This document shows positions 1 through 15,211 of a stretch of 64,000 nucleotides of DNA, in pieces. Source of the stretch: Candidatus Intricatilinea gracilis (GTDB lineage Bacteria > Pseudomonadota > Gammaproteobacteria > Burkholderiales > Burkholderiaceae_C). Where the stretch lies: assembly GCA_016702605.1 (NCBI GenBank), contig JADJDQ010000021.1, positions 372,001-436,000 on the forward strand. The letters are read 5' to 3'. The notes beneath the pieces are model-generated. The model did no database searches. It saw only the letters and a program-made list of their open reading frames with translations, and was not told the origin of the DNA. A program made the position numbers and the translations under genes. Within the stretch, counting starts at the first letter, position 1; every line of letters starts with the position of its first letter.

Positions 1-456
1 TGGAACCACGAACACAGCCTGGACTGGCACCTGCTGGGCGACCCGTCACACGCCGGTGTGCAGCGCTTGCTCAAGGACTTGAACCACCTGTACCAGCACA
101 CCCCGGCGCTGTACCAGCGCGACTTCGACGCCAGGGGCTTCGAGTGGATCGACCACAACGATGCCGATCGTTCGGTGCTGAGCTTCATCCGGCGTGGCCA
201 CGACGGCAATGCGCTGGCGGTGGTGGTGAGCAACTTCACCCCGTCGCTGCAGGCCGACTACCGCATCGGTGTGCCGCATGCCGGCGTCTACCAAGAGCGG
301 GTCAACACCGATTCGAGTCACTACGGCGGCAGCAACGTCGGCACCGCCTACGGCGCCCTCACCGCCGAGGCCGTGCCCTGGCACGGCAAGCCGTTTTCGC
401 TGCGCTTCACGCTGCCGCCGCTGGCCAGCGTGATCTTCACCTGGCAGGCCGGTTGA
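1..456 (+). CDS. glgB: 1,4-alpha-glucan branching enzyme, C-terminal part (cut by window start)
   Basis: The open frame runs from the first base to a TGA at 454-456 (151 residues seen). It matches the end of GlgB: the WNHEHSLDWHLL segment that closes the GH13 barrel, then the all-beta C-terminal domain ending in a region like PFSLRFTLPPLASVIF. The enzyme makes alpha-1,6 branches in glycogen in the cytoplasm. The catalytic residues lie upstream of the window. The next gene is malQ on the same strand 57 bases on, so a glycogen/maltodextrin operon is likely. Identity rests on recall of the family C-terminus. Confidence 0.85.
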   Translation, partial: WNHEHSLDWHLLGDPSHAGVQRLLKDLNHLYQHTPALYQRDFDARGFEWIDHNDADRSVLSFIRRGHDGNALAVVVSNFTPSLQADYRIGVPHAGVYQERVNTDSSHYGGSNVGTAYGALTAEAVPWHGKPFSLRFTLPPLASVIFTWQAG

Positions 457-513
457 TACCCGCCCGGCACACGAACTGCGCACTCTTTGCTTGCGAGTCT
501 TCGAGGATCCAAC

Positions 514-2008
514 ATGCGTTTCCCCGCCGCAGCGGCATCTTGCTGCACCCCACGTCCTTGCCCGGCCCGCATGGCTCGGGCGACTTCGGCCCTCGGCGTA
601 CCACTTCGTCGACTGGCTGGTGGCTGGTGGCCAGAAGCTCTGGCAGATCCTGCCGCTGGTCAACATCGGCCTGGGCGACTCGCCCTACATGAGCAGTTCG
701 GCCTTTGCCGGCAATGTGCTCATGATCGACCTGGCCGAGTTGCACACGCGCGGCTGGTTGTCCGCCGACGACCTGGTGCCCGAGCCCGGCCTGAGCGACA
801 CGGCGGTCAACTTTTGCGGCCATGGTGCCGTACCGCATGGTGCGGCTCGAACGCGCCGCGCGCCGGTTCGCCCTGAGTGCAACCCGGCAAGAACGCGCCG
901 AACTGGCGGCCTTTGCGCCGAACACACCAGCTGGCTGGACAACTACGCCTTGTTCATGGCGATCTCGGAGCACCACGACCAACGCTCCTGGACCGACTGG
1001 GCGCCAGCACTGGCCACACGTCAGCCCGCCGCGCTGGCCGCGGCCGCCAAGCAGCACGGCGAACGTATCCAGTTCTGGATCTTTTGCCAGTGGTGCTTCT
1101 TCAGGCAGTGGGCACGCCTGCGGGCCTATGCCAACCAGCGCGGCGTGCAGATCGTGGGCGACGCGCCCATCTTCATCGCCCACAACAGCGCCGAATGCTG
1201 GGCCCGGCCCGAACTGTTCGAGCTCGACACCGCCGGCCAGCCCACCGTGGTGGCCGGGGTGCCGCCCGACGCGTTCAGCGCCACCGGCCAGCGCTGGGGC
1301 AATCCGCTGTACCGCTGGTCGGCCCATGCCAGCGAAGGTTACGCCTGGTGGATCGAGCGGGTGCGGCGCATCTTCGAGCTGGTCGACATCGTGCGCATCG
1401 ACCACTTCCGCGGCTTTGCCGGCTACTGGGAGATCCCGGCCAGCGAGCCCACCGCGATGAACGGGCGCTGGGTGCCCGGCCCCGGCCCGGCGCTGTTCAA
1501 GGCCATCGCCGGTGCACTCGGCCCGCTGCCCATCATTGCCGAAGACCTGGGGGTGATCACGCCCGACGTCGACGCGCTGCGCACCGAGTTCGATTTTCCG
1601 GGCATGCGTATCCTGCAGTTCGCCTGGGGCGAGCAGTTGGCCGCCGAGAGCCGCTTCCTGCCGCACAACCACACGCACGACTCGGTCGTCTACACCGGCA
1701 GCCACGACAACAACACCACGCTGGGCTGGTGGGCCGATGCGTCCGAAGACGAACGCAACCACCTGCGTGAATACCTCGCCTGCGACGGCCGCGCCGTCAA
1801 CTGGGACCTGATCCGCGCCGCCAGCGCCAGCGTGGCCGACACGGCGGTGCACCCCATGCAGGACGTGATAAACCTGGGCGCCGAGCACCGCATGAATTTC
1901 CCCGGCACCGCCGCGGGCAACTGGGGCTGGCGCTACACCTGGGCCATGATGGCGCCCGACACCGCGGATCGCCTGCGGCGATACGGGCAGTTGTATGGGC
2001 GGCTTTGA
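514..2008 (+). pseudogene. malQ: 4-alpha-glucanotransferase (amylomaltase) with four frameshifting indels
   Basis: GH77 amylomaltase, which moves alpha-1,4-glucan segments between maltodextrins. The body from about 920 to the stop reads cleanly (for example VGDAPIFIAHNSAECW, AEDLGVITPDV, YTGSHDNNTTLGWW). The first 400 bases need four single-base corrections to join three frames. A C is missing in the run 522-525, a C is missing at 590-592, there is an extra T at 812-815, and a G is missing near 915-919. With these the product starts MRFPRRSGILLHPTSLPGP, a canonical MalQ N-terminus, from the ATG at 514. Three of the four sites are homopolymers, so sequencing error is as likely as true decay. 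Confidence 0.8.
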
Positions 2009-2069
2009 GCCATAGACCAAGGATGAACGGCCACGAGGCCGTCCCTCCTATAGGTCGATCGACCGTGGC

Positions 2070-2969
2070 TCAGGCCTTGATCAAACCCTTCAGCAACCGC
2101 CCCATCTCGCTGGGGTTGCGCGTGATGGTGAAGCCACACTCTTCCATGATGGCCAGCTTGGCATCGGCCGTGTCGGCGCCGCCGCTGATGAGCGCACCGG
2201 CGTGGCCCATACGTTTGCCTGCGGGTGCCGTCACACCGGCGATGAAGCCCACGATCGGTTTCTTCATGTTCGCCTTGCACCACATCGCGGCTTCGGCTTC
2301 GTCCGGGCCGCCGATCTCGCCGATCATGATGACGGCGTCGGTGTCCGGGTCGTCGTTGAACGCCCGCATGATGTCGATGTGCTTCAAGCCGTTGATCGGG
2401 TCGCCACCGATGCCGACTGCCGAGCTTTGGCCCAGGCCGATCTCGGTCAGTTGCGCCACGGCTTCATAGGTCAGCGTGCCCGAGCGGCTCACGACGCCGA
2501 TGCGGCCCTTCCTGTGGATGTGGCCCGGCATGATGCCGATCTTGATTTCCTCGGGCGTGATCAGGCCGGGGCAGTTCGGGCCCAGCAGCAAGGTCTTCTT
2601 GCCGCCAGCGGCTTCCTTGGCCTTCATCTTGTTGCGCACCATCAGCATGTCGCGCACCGGGATGCCTTCGGTGATGCAGATGGCCATGTCCAGGTCGGCT
2701 TCGACGGCTTCCCAGATGGCTGCGGGCCAGCCTGCCGGCGGCACATAGATGACGCTCACGGTGGCGCCTTGGGCCTGGGCGCCTTCCTTGACGCTGGCGT
2801 AGATCGGCACACCTTCGAAGCTCTCGCCGGCCTTCTTGGGGTTCACGCCGGCGACGAAGCAGTTCGCGCCGTTGGCATAACCGATGCAGCCACGCGTGTG
2901 GAACTGGCCGGTCTTGCCCGTGATGCCCTGCGTGATGACGCGGGTGTCCTTGTTGATCAGGATGCTCAT
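2070..2969 (-). CDS. sucD: succinate-CoA ligase, ADP-forming, alpha subunit
   Basis: 299 residues starting MSILINKDTRVITQGITGKTG, the typical SucD N-terminus, with the CoA-binding Rossmann fold first and the ligase domain after it. The phosphohistidine region is seen in GHAGALISGGADTADAK near the C-terminus. With SucC it converts succinyl-CoA, ADP and Pi to succinate, CoA and ATP in the TCA cycle. It follows sucC by 17 bases on the same strand. It also takes the succinyl-CoA made by the mutase operon that starts about 1.1 kb upstream of sucC on the opposite strand. A longer upstream open frame exists but overlaps sucC and is not used. Confidence 0.95.
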   Translation of the reverse strand: MSILINKDTRVITQGITGKTGQFHTRGCIGYANGANCFVAGVNPKKAGESFEGVPIYASVKEGAQAQGATVSVIYVPPAGWPAAIWEAVEADLDMAICITEGIPVRDMLMVRNKMKAKEAAGGKKTLLLGPNCPGLITPEEIKIGIMPGHIHRKGRIGVVSRSGTLTYEAVAQLTEIGLGQSSAVGIGGDPINGLKHIDIMRAFNDDPDTDAVIMIGEIGGPDEAEAAMWCKANMKKPIVGFIAGVTAPAGKRMGHAGALISGGADTADAKLAIMEECGFTITRNPSEMGRLLKGLIKA

Positions 2970-2986
2970 GTTCGTGTTCCTTGGGC

Positions 2987-4147
<1,161 letters not shown>

Positions 4148-4329
4148 GGGCTCCTCGGGGGGATGGGTGGTCAGGCTTGCGGGCGGCACTCTGCCGCTTC
4201 AAGCTGACCGCAGGCTGAGCAGCATGCTGTTCATCTGCGGCGGGTCTGGCCGGGGTAAAAGAAAGGGTGGGGCGAAAACCACGGGCGCACCCTCGACATG
4301 AGGGTCACCCGTCACGGGACGGGGAATGG

Positions 4330-5001
4330 TCAAGGCGCGGCGGCGGCCTCCAGACCGTTGTCGAAGTGCGCGCGCATGAGCACACGTGCACTTTCGGGCT
4401 CACGATGCGAGATGGCATCCATGATGGCGCGGTGTTCGGCGAGCGATTCGGCCAGCCGCCCTTGCCTGAACAACGAGTGATGGCGGTTGAGTTTCATCAC
4501 CTTGCGCAGGTCGGTCACGATCTGCGATCGCCAGCGGTTGCCGTCGATCGCCAGCACGAGGTAGTGGAACTGTTCGTTGGTGGCGAAGAACGCTTCGCGC
4601 TGGTCGACCTGCGATTCGAGCTGCTCGTGCAAGGCGCGCAGGCTGGCCAGTTCGGCCGGCGTGGCCTTGCGCGCCACCTCGGCGGCGGCGTCGCTCTCCA
4701 GCAAGGCCAGCAGGTGGTAGATCTGGCTGACGTCGTCGGTCGACATCTCGGTGACGTAGGCGCCGCGGCGCACCTTCATCGTCACCAGGCCTTCGACCGC
4801 CAGCACCTTGAGCGCCTCGCGCAGCGGCGTGCGGCTGATGCCGTAGTCGGCGGCGAGTTTTTGTTCGTCGATCCAGCTGCCGGGTTCGAGCTGACGATTG
4901 AAGATCTGCTCGCGCAGCCGCTCGGCCACGTCCTGGTACAGCGCTCGCGGAGCGAGGGCGCTGTCGGCTGACGGGGGCAGGGCGGTGGCCATGGAAATCA
5001 C
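4330..5001 (-). CDS. GntR-family regulator with FCD ligand domain
   Basis: 223 residues. The N-terminal winged helix spans about 20-85, with the typical ISRTPLREALKVLAVEGLV recognition-helix segment. The C-terminal all-helical FCD domain spans about 95-215, with metal-ligand type residues (D in LLALLESDAA, H in NEQFHYLV, H in EHRAIMDAI). FCD regulators usually sense an organic acid and repress a divergent operon. This gene is divergent from the propionate operon across a short AT-rich promoter region, so control of that operon by a C3/C4 acid is a reasonable inference. The start may be 5001 or the internal ATG nine bases later. Confidence 0.85.
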   Translation of the reverse strand: MISMATALPPSADSALAPRALYQDVAERLREQIFNRQLEPGSWIDEQKLAADYGISRTPLREALKVLAVEGLVTMKVRRGAYVTEMSTDDVSQIYHLLALLESDAAAEVARKATPAELASLRALHEQLESQVDQREAFFATNEQFHYLVLAIDGNRWRSQIVTDLRKVMKLNRHHSLFRQGRLAESLAEHRAIMDAISHREPESARVLMRAHFDNGLEAAAAP

Positions 5002-5115
5002 GGGTAGAAACTTGTAAGGGATCGGGTCGAAAGTCGGTCTGGTGCTGACCGTTGCAGGCCATCGGTTGCAGCTGAAAGTGCCGGTCAGTGGGGCGAAGTC
5101 AGACCGGCGTCAAAC

Positions 5116-5145
5116 TTGAATTCATAATTATGCATCATGTATCAT
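5116..5145 (+). promoter_or_regulatory. Candidate sigma-70 promoter of the propionate operon
   Basis: TTGAAT at 5116-5121, an 18-base spacer and TATCAT at 5140-5145 make a good -35/-10 pair about 100 bases ahead of the mutase start. The region is strikingly AT-rich for this genome. It lies between the divergent GntR/FCD regulator and the mutase, as expected for a regulated divergent promoter. Not experimentally supported. Confidence 0.5.
5117..5129 (-). promoter_or_regulatory. 13-bp putative operator shared with prpE
   Basis: On the minus strand this reads AATTATGAATTCA, identical to 25749-25761 upstream of prpE. It overlaps the predicted -35 of the mutase promoter. A perfect 13-bp AT-rich match upstream of two propionate genes in a GC-rich genome suggests a common regulator, with the adjacent GntR/FCD protein as the obvious candidate. 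This is inference. Confidence 0.4.
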
Positions 5146-5242
5146 GCGCCGCAAGCCCAGCCGTGATGCCCGCGGCACACCCATGGCGTGTGACGACAGT
5201 GGCGCCCGCCGCGCACCCGACACGCCGACCTCAGGACACACC

Positions 5243-7425
<2,183 letters not shown>

Positions 7426-7429
<4 letters not shown>

Positions 7430-8298
7430 CCCTGCCGCCGGCGTCAGCTGGTTTTGCCCTGCTAGCCGCACGGCCGAGTGACTTCGAGTCGCTGCTTGCC
7501 TTGCGCCTGCGGGCCATGCGCGACAGCCTGGAGCGCATCGGCCGTTACGACGAGCGGCGCGCGCGCGAGCGCCTGGCGGAAACCTTCGACCCGGCGTTGA
7601 CACAGCACATCGTGGTGGACGGCGAACGGGTCGGCTTCATGGTGCTGACGATCACCTTGCACAGCATGCGGCTGAATCATTTCTACATCGACCCCACACA
7701 CCAGCGCCGCGGCATCGGCCATCAGGTGATGGTGTGGATCTGTGCCGAGGCCGACCGGAAGCAACTGCCGGTGGAGCTGATGGCCCTCAAGCACAGCCGC
7801 GCCAACCGTTTCTACCTGCGCCATGGCTTCGCCGCGGTGGGTGAAGGCGAGTGGGACATCGACTACGTGCGCGAGCCGTTGTGGCCCAGCGTGCGCGCTG
7901 TGCGCAACATGTGGCGGGCTTTCCAGGCGCGTGACTGGTCGGCGGCCCGGCGCCTGATGCGTGACGACATGGCGTCCGTCTGGTGGACCAGCGGCGAACG
8001 TTTCGAGACTGCCGACGCCTTCATCCAGGCTCAGGCGCTGTATCCCGAAGGCTGGACCATCCGCCTGATCGAATGTGAGCGGCTGGAAGACGGCCGTGTC
8101 ATGTCGCTGGTGCGGGTCGACCATGCGCCGCAGGTGTTCTACGCCACCTCGTTCTTCAAGGTCGACGACGGCCTGATCATCGGCATCGACGAATACTGGG
8201 CCACGGCCGAAGCGCCGCCTGCCTGGCGCACGCCCGAAGCCAATGCCGGCCTGGTGCGTTTCGATGCCATGGACGACCCGCGGGCGGTGCCACCATGA
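7426..8298 (+). CDS. GNAT acetyltransferase fused to an NTF2/SnoaL-like domain
   Basis: 290 residues with two domains. Residues about 9-146 are a GNAT fold with the acyl-CoA pyrophosphate loop QRRGIGHQV and the C-terminal strand region ANRFYLRHGF. Residues about 155-265 look like an NTF2/SnoaL cone (MWRAFQARDWSAARRLMRDDM and the WW and VDHAP strands). The gene starts with GTG inside the mutase stop (GTGA). Its own stop overlaps the meaB start (ATGA), so mutase, this protein and MeaB are translationally coupled. A role in acyl-CoA sensing, mutase modification or repair is possible, but nothing in the sequence proves it. The NTF2 assignment is less sure than the GNAT one. Confidence 0.75.
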
Positions 8299-9404
8299 CC
8301 TTGCCGACCGCCGATCAGGCCCTGGTCGACGCCGTGCTCGGCAGCCCCGGCCCGGCGCAGCGCCGCGCCATGGCCAAGGCCATCACCTTGCTCGAATCGA
8401 CCCGCAGCGATCACCGTGACCGCGCCGATGCGCTGCTCACCGAGTTGTTGGCGCACACCGGCGCGTCGTTCCGCCTGGGCATCTCGGGCGTGCCGGGTGT
8501 GGGCAAGAGCACCTTCATCGAAGTGCTGGGCCTGTACCTCATCGAGCGTGGCCACCGCGTGGCGGTACTGGCGGTCGACCCATCGTCGAGTGTGTCGGGC
8601 GGATCCATCCTCGGCGACAAGACCCGCATGGAGCGACTCTCGGTCAATGAGCGCGCCTACATCCGCCCCAGCCCATCGAGCGGAACCCTGGGCGGTGTGG
8701 CCGAGAAGACGCGTGAGTCGATGCTGGTGTGTGAAGCTGCTGGCTACGACGTGGTGATCGTCGAGACCGTCGGTGTCGGTCAGAGCGAAACCGCCGTGGC
8801 CGGCATGACCGACATGTACACGCTGCTGCAACTGCCCAATGCCGGCGACGACCTGCAGGCCATCAAGAAGGGTGTGATGGAGCTGGCCGACCTGGTGGTG
8901 ATCAACAAGGCCGACATCGATGCCAACGCTGCCACCCGTGCGCAGGCGCAGATTGCCTCATCGTTGCGCTTGCTGGGCATGCACCACCGCGCCGACCATG
9001 TGGCGCACGACCAGACCCAGTGGCATGCCGAAGTCATGCAGCTCAGCGCGATCGAGTCGATGAAGGGCCGCTCCCGAGTCGACTCGACCCCCTCGGGGGG
9101 CGGCGGCGGCGATCAGCCGTCGCCTCGGGGCGCCATGCACGCCGACGGCATCGACCGCTTCTGGAACGCTGTCACTCGCTTTCGCGATCTGCAGGCCAGC
9201 GGCGGGCGTTTTGCGCAGCGACGCAGCCAGCAGTCGCTCAACTGGATGTGGGATCACATCCATGCCGAGCTGCGCCATCGTTTCTCGCATCACCCTGCGG
9301 TGCAGCAAGTATTGGCCGAGACCAGCCGCCATGTGGCGGCCGGGCTGGTGCCAGCATCAGCGGCGGCGCGCAGCCTGCTGGCGCGTTTTGCCACGGCGGC
9401 CTGA
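8295..9404 (+). CDS. meaB: MeaB/ArgK-type G3E GTPase, mutase chaperone
   Basis: 369 residues. Walker A GVPGVGKST lies near residue 64, followed by VLAVDPSSSVSGGSILGDKTRM (switch), the ETVGVGQSE Walker B region and the NKAD base-specificity motif near 205. MeaB gates adenosylcobalamin loading and protects methylmalonyl-CoA mutase. Position two genes after the mutase with overlapping start and stop codons fits this. Residues about 255-280 hold a Gly/Ser/Pro-rich insert (STPSGGGGGDQPSPRG) not expected in the family, encoded by a GC-rich palindromic segment. The C-terminal dimerisation helices follow intact. Confidence 0.94.
   Translation: MTLPTADQALVDAVLGSPGPAQRRAMAKAITLLESTRSDHRDRADALLTELLAHTGASFRLGISGVPGVGKSTFIEVLGLYLIERGHRVAVLAVDPSSSVSGGSILGDKTRMERLSVNERAYIRPSPSSGTLGGVAEKTRESMLVCEAAGYDVVIVETVGVGQSETAVAGMTDMYTLLQLPNAGDDLQAIKKGVMELADLVVINKADIDANAATRAQAQIASSLRLLGMHHRADHVAHDQTQWHAEVMQLSAIESMKGRSRVDSTPSGGGGGDQPSPRGAMHADGIDRFWNAVTRFRDLQASGGRFAQRRSQQSLNWMWDHIHAELRHRFSHHPAVQQVLAETSRHVAAGLVPASAAARSLLARFATAA
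9087..9101. repeat. REP-like GC palindrome inside meaB
   Basis: The sequence ACCCCCTCGGGGGGC forms a five- to six-pair C/G stem around TC. Elements built on CCCCCTCGGGGGGC are, as far as I recall, common dispersed repeats in Burkholderiales. Here it lies in frame within the extra loop of MeaB, so it may be a repeat insertion that added coding length. Only one copy of this form was noticed in the window. Confidence 0.4.
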
Positions 9405-9511
9405 ACTCACGACGCCTCGAGCGCACAACGCCCTGACCGCATCGACCTCTTTCGTTTTCAGCCTCTCAGTCCAACGATTTCCCCGACCGCTCCACAACCC
9501 GGAGACTCCCC

Positions 9512-11044
<1,533 letters not shown>

Positions 11045-11064
11045 GCGAGCTAGGAGCAAAGAAC

Positions 11065-13119
<2,055 letters not shown>

Positions 13120-13152
13120 ACCAGGAACCGGGTGCAGACTTGGCGGGCGCCC

Positions 13153-13179
13153 GTGCTACGAAACTTCGCAGTGCTACGA
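13153..13179 (+). promoter_or_regulatory. Direct repeat GTGCTACGA x2, putative antitoxin operator
   Basis: GTGCTACGA occurs at 13153-13161 and 13171-13179, 18 bases apart, just upstream of the AbrB-type antitoxin. Paired half-sites in this place are usual for autoregulation by an antitoxin/toxin complex. No second occurrence was noticed elsewhere in the window. Confidence 0.45.
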
Positions 13180-13209
13180 TCATCAAAGCGTTTTACGATG
13201 GAGTTTTGT

Positions 13210-13503
13210 ATGACGAGTGTGGCCATTTCCCCCAAGTTCCAGATCGTCATTCCGAAGGCCGTCCGGGAGGCACTCAAGCTGCGCCCCGGGCAGCGTGTCG
13301 AGGTCAGCCTGGACGGTGCTGGGCGCGTGCTTGTCGAACCTGAACTGGACATCCGCAGCGCACGTGGGTTCCTCAAACCGATCGCTGGCGTGGACGTGAC
13401 CGACATCGCCAGCGACCCGGAAGGCCCTGGCTGGCCCGGCGGCGTCGATCCGCTGCCGGACGCGCCCTGGGTCAAGCTCGACGCCGGGAACGAGTCCCAG
13501 TGA
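13210..13503 (+). CDS. AbrB/MazE-like antitoxin
   Basis: 97 residues from the ATG at 13210 (MTSVAISPKFQIVIPKAVRE). The first 45 residues are a swapped-hairpin AbrB DNA-binding domain (KFQIVIPKAVREALKLRPGQRVEV). The acidic/proline-rich tail would wrap the toxin. The stop overlaps the PIN-domain gene by 4 bases (GTGA), the classical antitoxin-toxin order. A start at 13198 is possible but adds only four residues. It probably represses its own promoter through the repeat just upstream. Confidence 0.88.
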   Translation: MTSVAISPKFQIVIPKAVREALKLRPGQRVEVSLDGAGRVLVEPELDIRSARGFLKPIAGVDVTDIASDPEGPGWPGGVDPLPDAPWVKLDAGNESQ

Positions 13504-13880
13504 TCGTCGTCGACTCCTGCGGTTGGTTGTCCTACTTCACCGACGACGCCAACGCAGCGTTTTTCGCCCAGGTCATCGAGGATCCCAAGCAGGTGCTCGT
13601 GCCGGGCGTCGTGGTCTACGAGGTCTGCCGCAGGCTCCACCACCTCTACGGCGCCGAGAGCGAAGCCCGGGGCTACGCCTACATGTCGCTCGCCCAGTTC
13701 GCCCCCTGCGACCGGGACATCTTCAGGCAGGCGGCCCGTGCCGCCGCCGAACACAAGCTGGCGATGGCCGACGCCATCATCTGGCAGACCGCACAGACCC
13801 ACGGTGCGGCGCTCTACACCCAGGACGGTGACCTGCAAGGCCTGCCCGGGGTGGTCTACCGACCCAAACCATCATCATGA
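13500..13880 (+). CDS. PIN-domain (VapC-like) toxin
   Basis: 126 residues with the PIN acidic set: D5 in VVDSCGWLSYF, E in VVVYEVCR near 40, D in LAMADAIIW near 93, and D in YTQDGDL near 112. PIN toxins are Mg-dependent RNases that cleave tRNA or rRNA. It starts at a GTG overlapping the antitoxin stop and ends inside the start of the VOC gene (ATGA). The pair is therefore embedded in the propionate operon with translational coupling on its 3' side. Confidence 0.88.
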   Translation: MIVVDSCGWLSYFTDDANAAFFAQVIEDPKQVLVPGVVVYEVCRRLHHLYGAESEARGYAYMSLAQFAPCDRDIFRQAARAAAEHKLAMADAIIWQTAQTHGAALYTQDGDLQGLPGVVYRPKPSS

Positions 13881-14338
13881 GCAAACCCTTCAAGATCCTC
13901 GGCATCCAGCAGATCGCCATCGGCGGCCCCGACAAGGCCAAGCTGCGCAACCTGTGGGTCGACATCTTCGGCCTCACCGTCAAGAGCACCTTCGTGAGTG
14001 AACGCGAGAACGTCGACGAAGACATCTGCGCACTCGGCCAGGGCGCGGCAGCCGTCGAAGTCGACCTGATGCAGCCGCTCGACATCGACAAGAAACCGGC
14101 GGTGCACGCCACCCCGCTCAACCACGTGGGCCTGTGGGTCGACGACCTGCCCAAGGCCGTGGAGTGGATGAGCGCCAACGGCGTACGTTTCGCCCCCGGC
14201 GGTATCCGCAAGGGCGCGGCGGGCTACGACATCACCTTCATCCACCCCAAGTCGAACGACGAGTTCCCCATCGGCGGTGAAGGGGTGTTGATCGAGCTGG
14301 TGCAGGCGCCGGTTGAGGTGATCAAGGCGCTTAGCTGA
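13877..14338 (+). CDS. VOC-family protein, probable methylmalonyl-CoA epimerase or relative
   Basis: 153 residues with two beta-alpha-beta-beta-beta VOC halves. By analogy with methylmalonyl-CoA epimerase the metal ligands would be His, Glu/Gln, His and Glu. Here I see AAAVEVDLMQP, LNHVGLWVDD and GVLIELVQAP for three of them. The first site reads IQQIAIGG, so the usual His is Gln12. The IRKGAAGYDITFIHPKS stretch is epimerase-like. Location at the end of the mutase/carboxylase operon supports epimerase, which is needed because carboxylase makes the S isomer and mutase uses R. The ligand change leaves room for another activity. Confidence 0.7.
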   Translation: MSKPFKILGIQQIAIGGPDKAKLRNLWVDIFGLTVKSTFVSERENVDEDICALGQGAAAVEVDLMQPLDIDKKPAVHATPLNHVGLWVDDLPKAVEWMSANGVRFAPGGIRKGAAGYDITFIHPKSNDEFPIGGEGVLIELVQAPVEVIKALS

Positions 14339-14360
14339 GTACGCCCAGCTGAGTCCGCCT

Positions 14361-14401
14361 TGCGGGCCGCCCGGTGTCTACTGGACGCTGCGCGGCCCGC
14401 A
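14361..14401 (+). terminator. Hairpin after the propionate operon, possible terminator
   Basis: TGCGGGCCGC at 14361-14370 pairs fully with GCGGCCCGCA at 14392-14401 across a 21-base loop. There is no clean T tract after it (GTCATTTCC), so it may be a weak or Rho-assisted terminator. It lies 23 bases after the VOC stop. Confidence 0.4.
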
Positions 14402-14441
14402 GTCATTTCCGGGTGGAGAGGCGGGTCACCAATTTCGGGGA

Positions 14442-14472
14442 CATCTCCCGAGTTTCCTTTCTCGGCGAGATG
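14442..14472. promoter_or_regulatory. Inverted repeat, putative VapB operator
   Basis: CATCTCCCGAG and CTCGGCGAGATG face each other around TTTCCTTT, with one unpaired C. The palindrome lies 41 bases ahead of the vapB start and is of the type bound by VapBC complexes. Confidence 0.45.
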
Positions 14473-14513
14473 ACGACATGCCAGAATCGATGTGTACCCC
14501 GGAGGTGTATGGC

Positions 14514-14735
14514 ATGCGCACCAACATCGAACTCGATGACGACCTGATCGACGAGGCCCGGCGCCTGTCCGGCCTGGCATCCAAACGCGAGACCGTCGAC
14601 GCAGCCCTGCGCGAGTTCGTGGCCCGCCGCCAGCAGCAACTCATCCTCGACCTGGCCGGTCAGTCGCTGATTGATCCCGACTACGACGTCCGCGCCGTGC
14701 GCGAGGCGATGAGCACGACCGGTGATGCTGGTTGA
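14514..14735 (+). CDS. vapB: VapB-family antitoxin
   Basis: 73 residues, MRTNIELDDDLIDEARRLSG, the common ribbon-helix-helix VapB form. The second helix (KRETVDAALREFVARRQQQ) and the toxin-binding tail (YDVRAVREAMS) follow. The ATG at 14514 is chosen because GGAGG lies 9 bases upstream. Upstream in-frame starts lack this. It overlaps vapC, so the two are co-translated. Confidence 0.92.
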   Translation: MRTNIELDDDLIDEARRLSGLASKRETVDAALREFVARRQQQLILDLAGQSLIDPDYDVRAVREAMSTTGDAG

Positions 14736-15123
14736 CACCACCGTCTGGATCGATCTGCTGCGCGGTCGGACGACACCGGCCGTGGCGCGCCTAAAGTCGC
14801 TGCTCGCGCGTGGCGAGGCGCAGATTGCCCCCGTCATCGTCCAGGAACTGCTGCAAGGCGCGACCGACGCGCGCAGCCTGGACACGCTCAGCCAGCGCTT
14901 CACCGCATTGCCGATGCTCGAACCGCGCGCCGGTGGCATGACTCACGCCGACGCGGGGCGCCTGTATGCCCGTTGCCGCTGGGCCGGCATCACCATCCGC
15001 AGCCCGCACGACTGCCTGATTGCTCAGACGGCCATCGAGCGGGGCGTGGGCTTGTTGCATGACGATCGGGATTTCGAATTCATCTCGGGCGTCGAACCGC
15101 TGTTCGTTCAAAGCCGGCGATGA
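14725..15123 (+). CDS. vapC: VapC-family PIN-domain ribonuclease toxin
   Basis: About 132 residues, starting VDTTVWIDLLRG with the first catalytic Asp. E in VIVQELLQGA near 42, D in SPHDCLIAQTA near 97 and D in LLHDDRDFE near 115 complete the PIN site. A GTG at 14722 directly before the ATG is an equal alternative. The start lies inside vapB. It is a second, sequence-distinct PIN module less than 1 kb from the first. Confidence 0.92.
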   Translation: MLVDTTVWIDLLRGRTTPAVARLKSLLARGEAQIAPVIVQELLQGATDARSLDTLSQRFTALPMLEPRAGGMTHADAGRLYARCRWAGITIRSPHDCLIAQTAIERGVGLLHDDRDFEFISGVEPLFVQSRR

Positions 15124-15211
15124 ACTGATCGACATGGCGTGACCACCAAAGTCACCTTTTGTGCGTCAACACCAACTGCAGAATTGCAAGAACAAAACAT
15201 ATCCAGGGTGC

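Noticed and set aside
2009..2069. Palindromes ACGGCC-ACGA-GGCCGT and GGTCGATCGACC between malQ and sucD as a bidirectional terminator
   Set aside because: Stems of six pairs without T runs on either strand; too weak to call.
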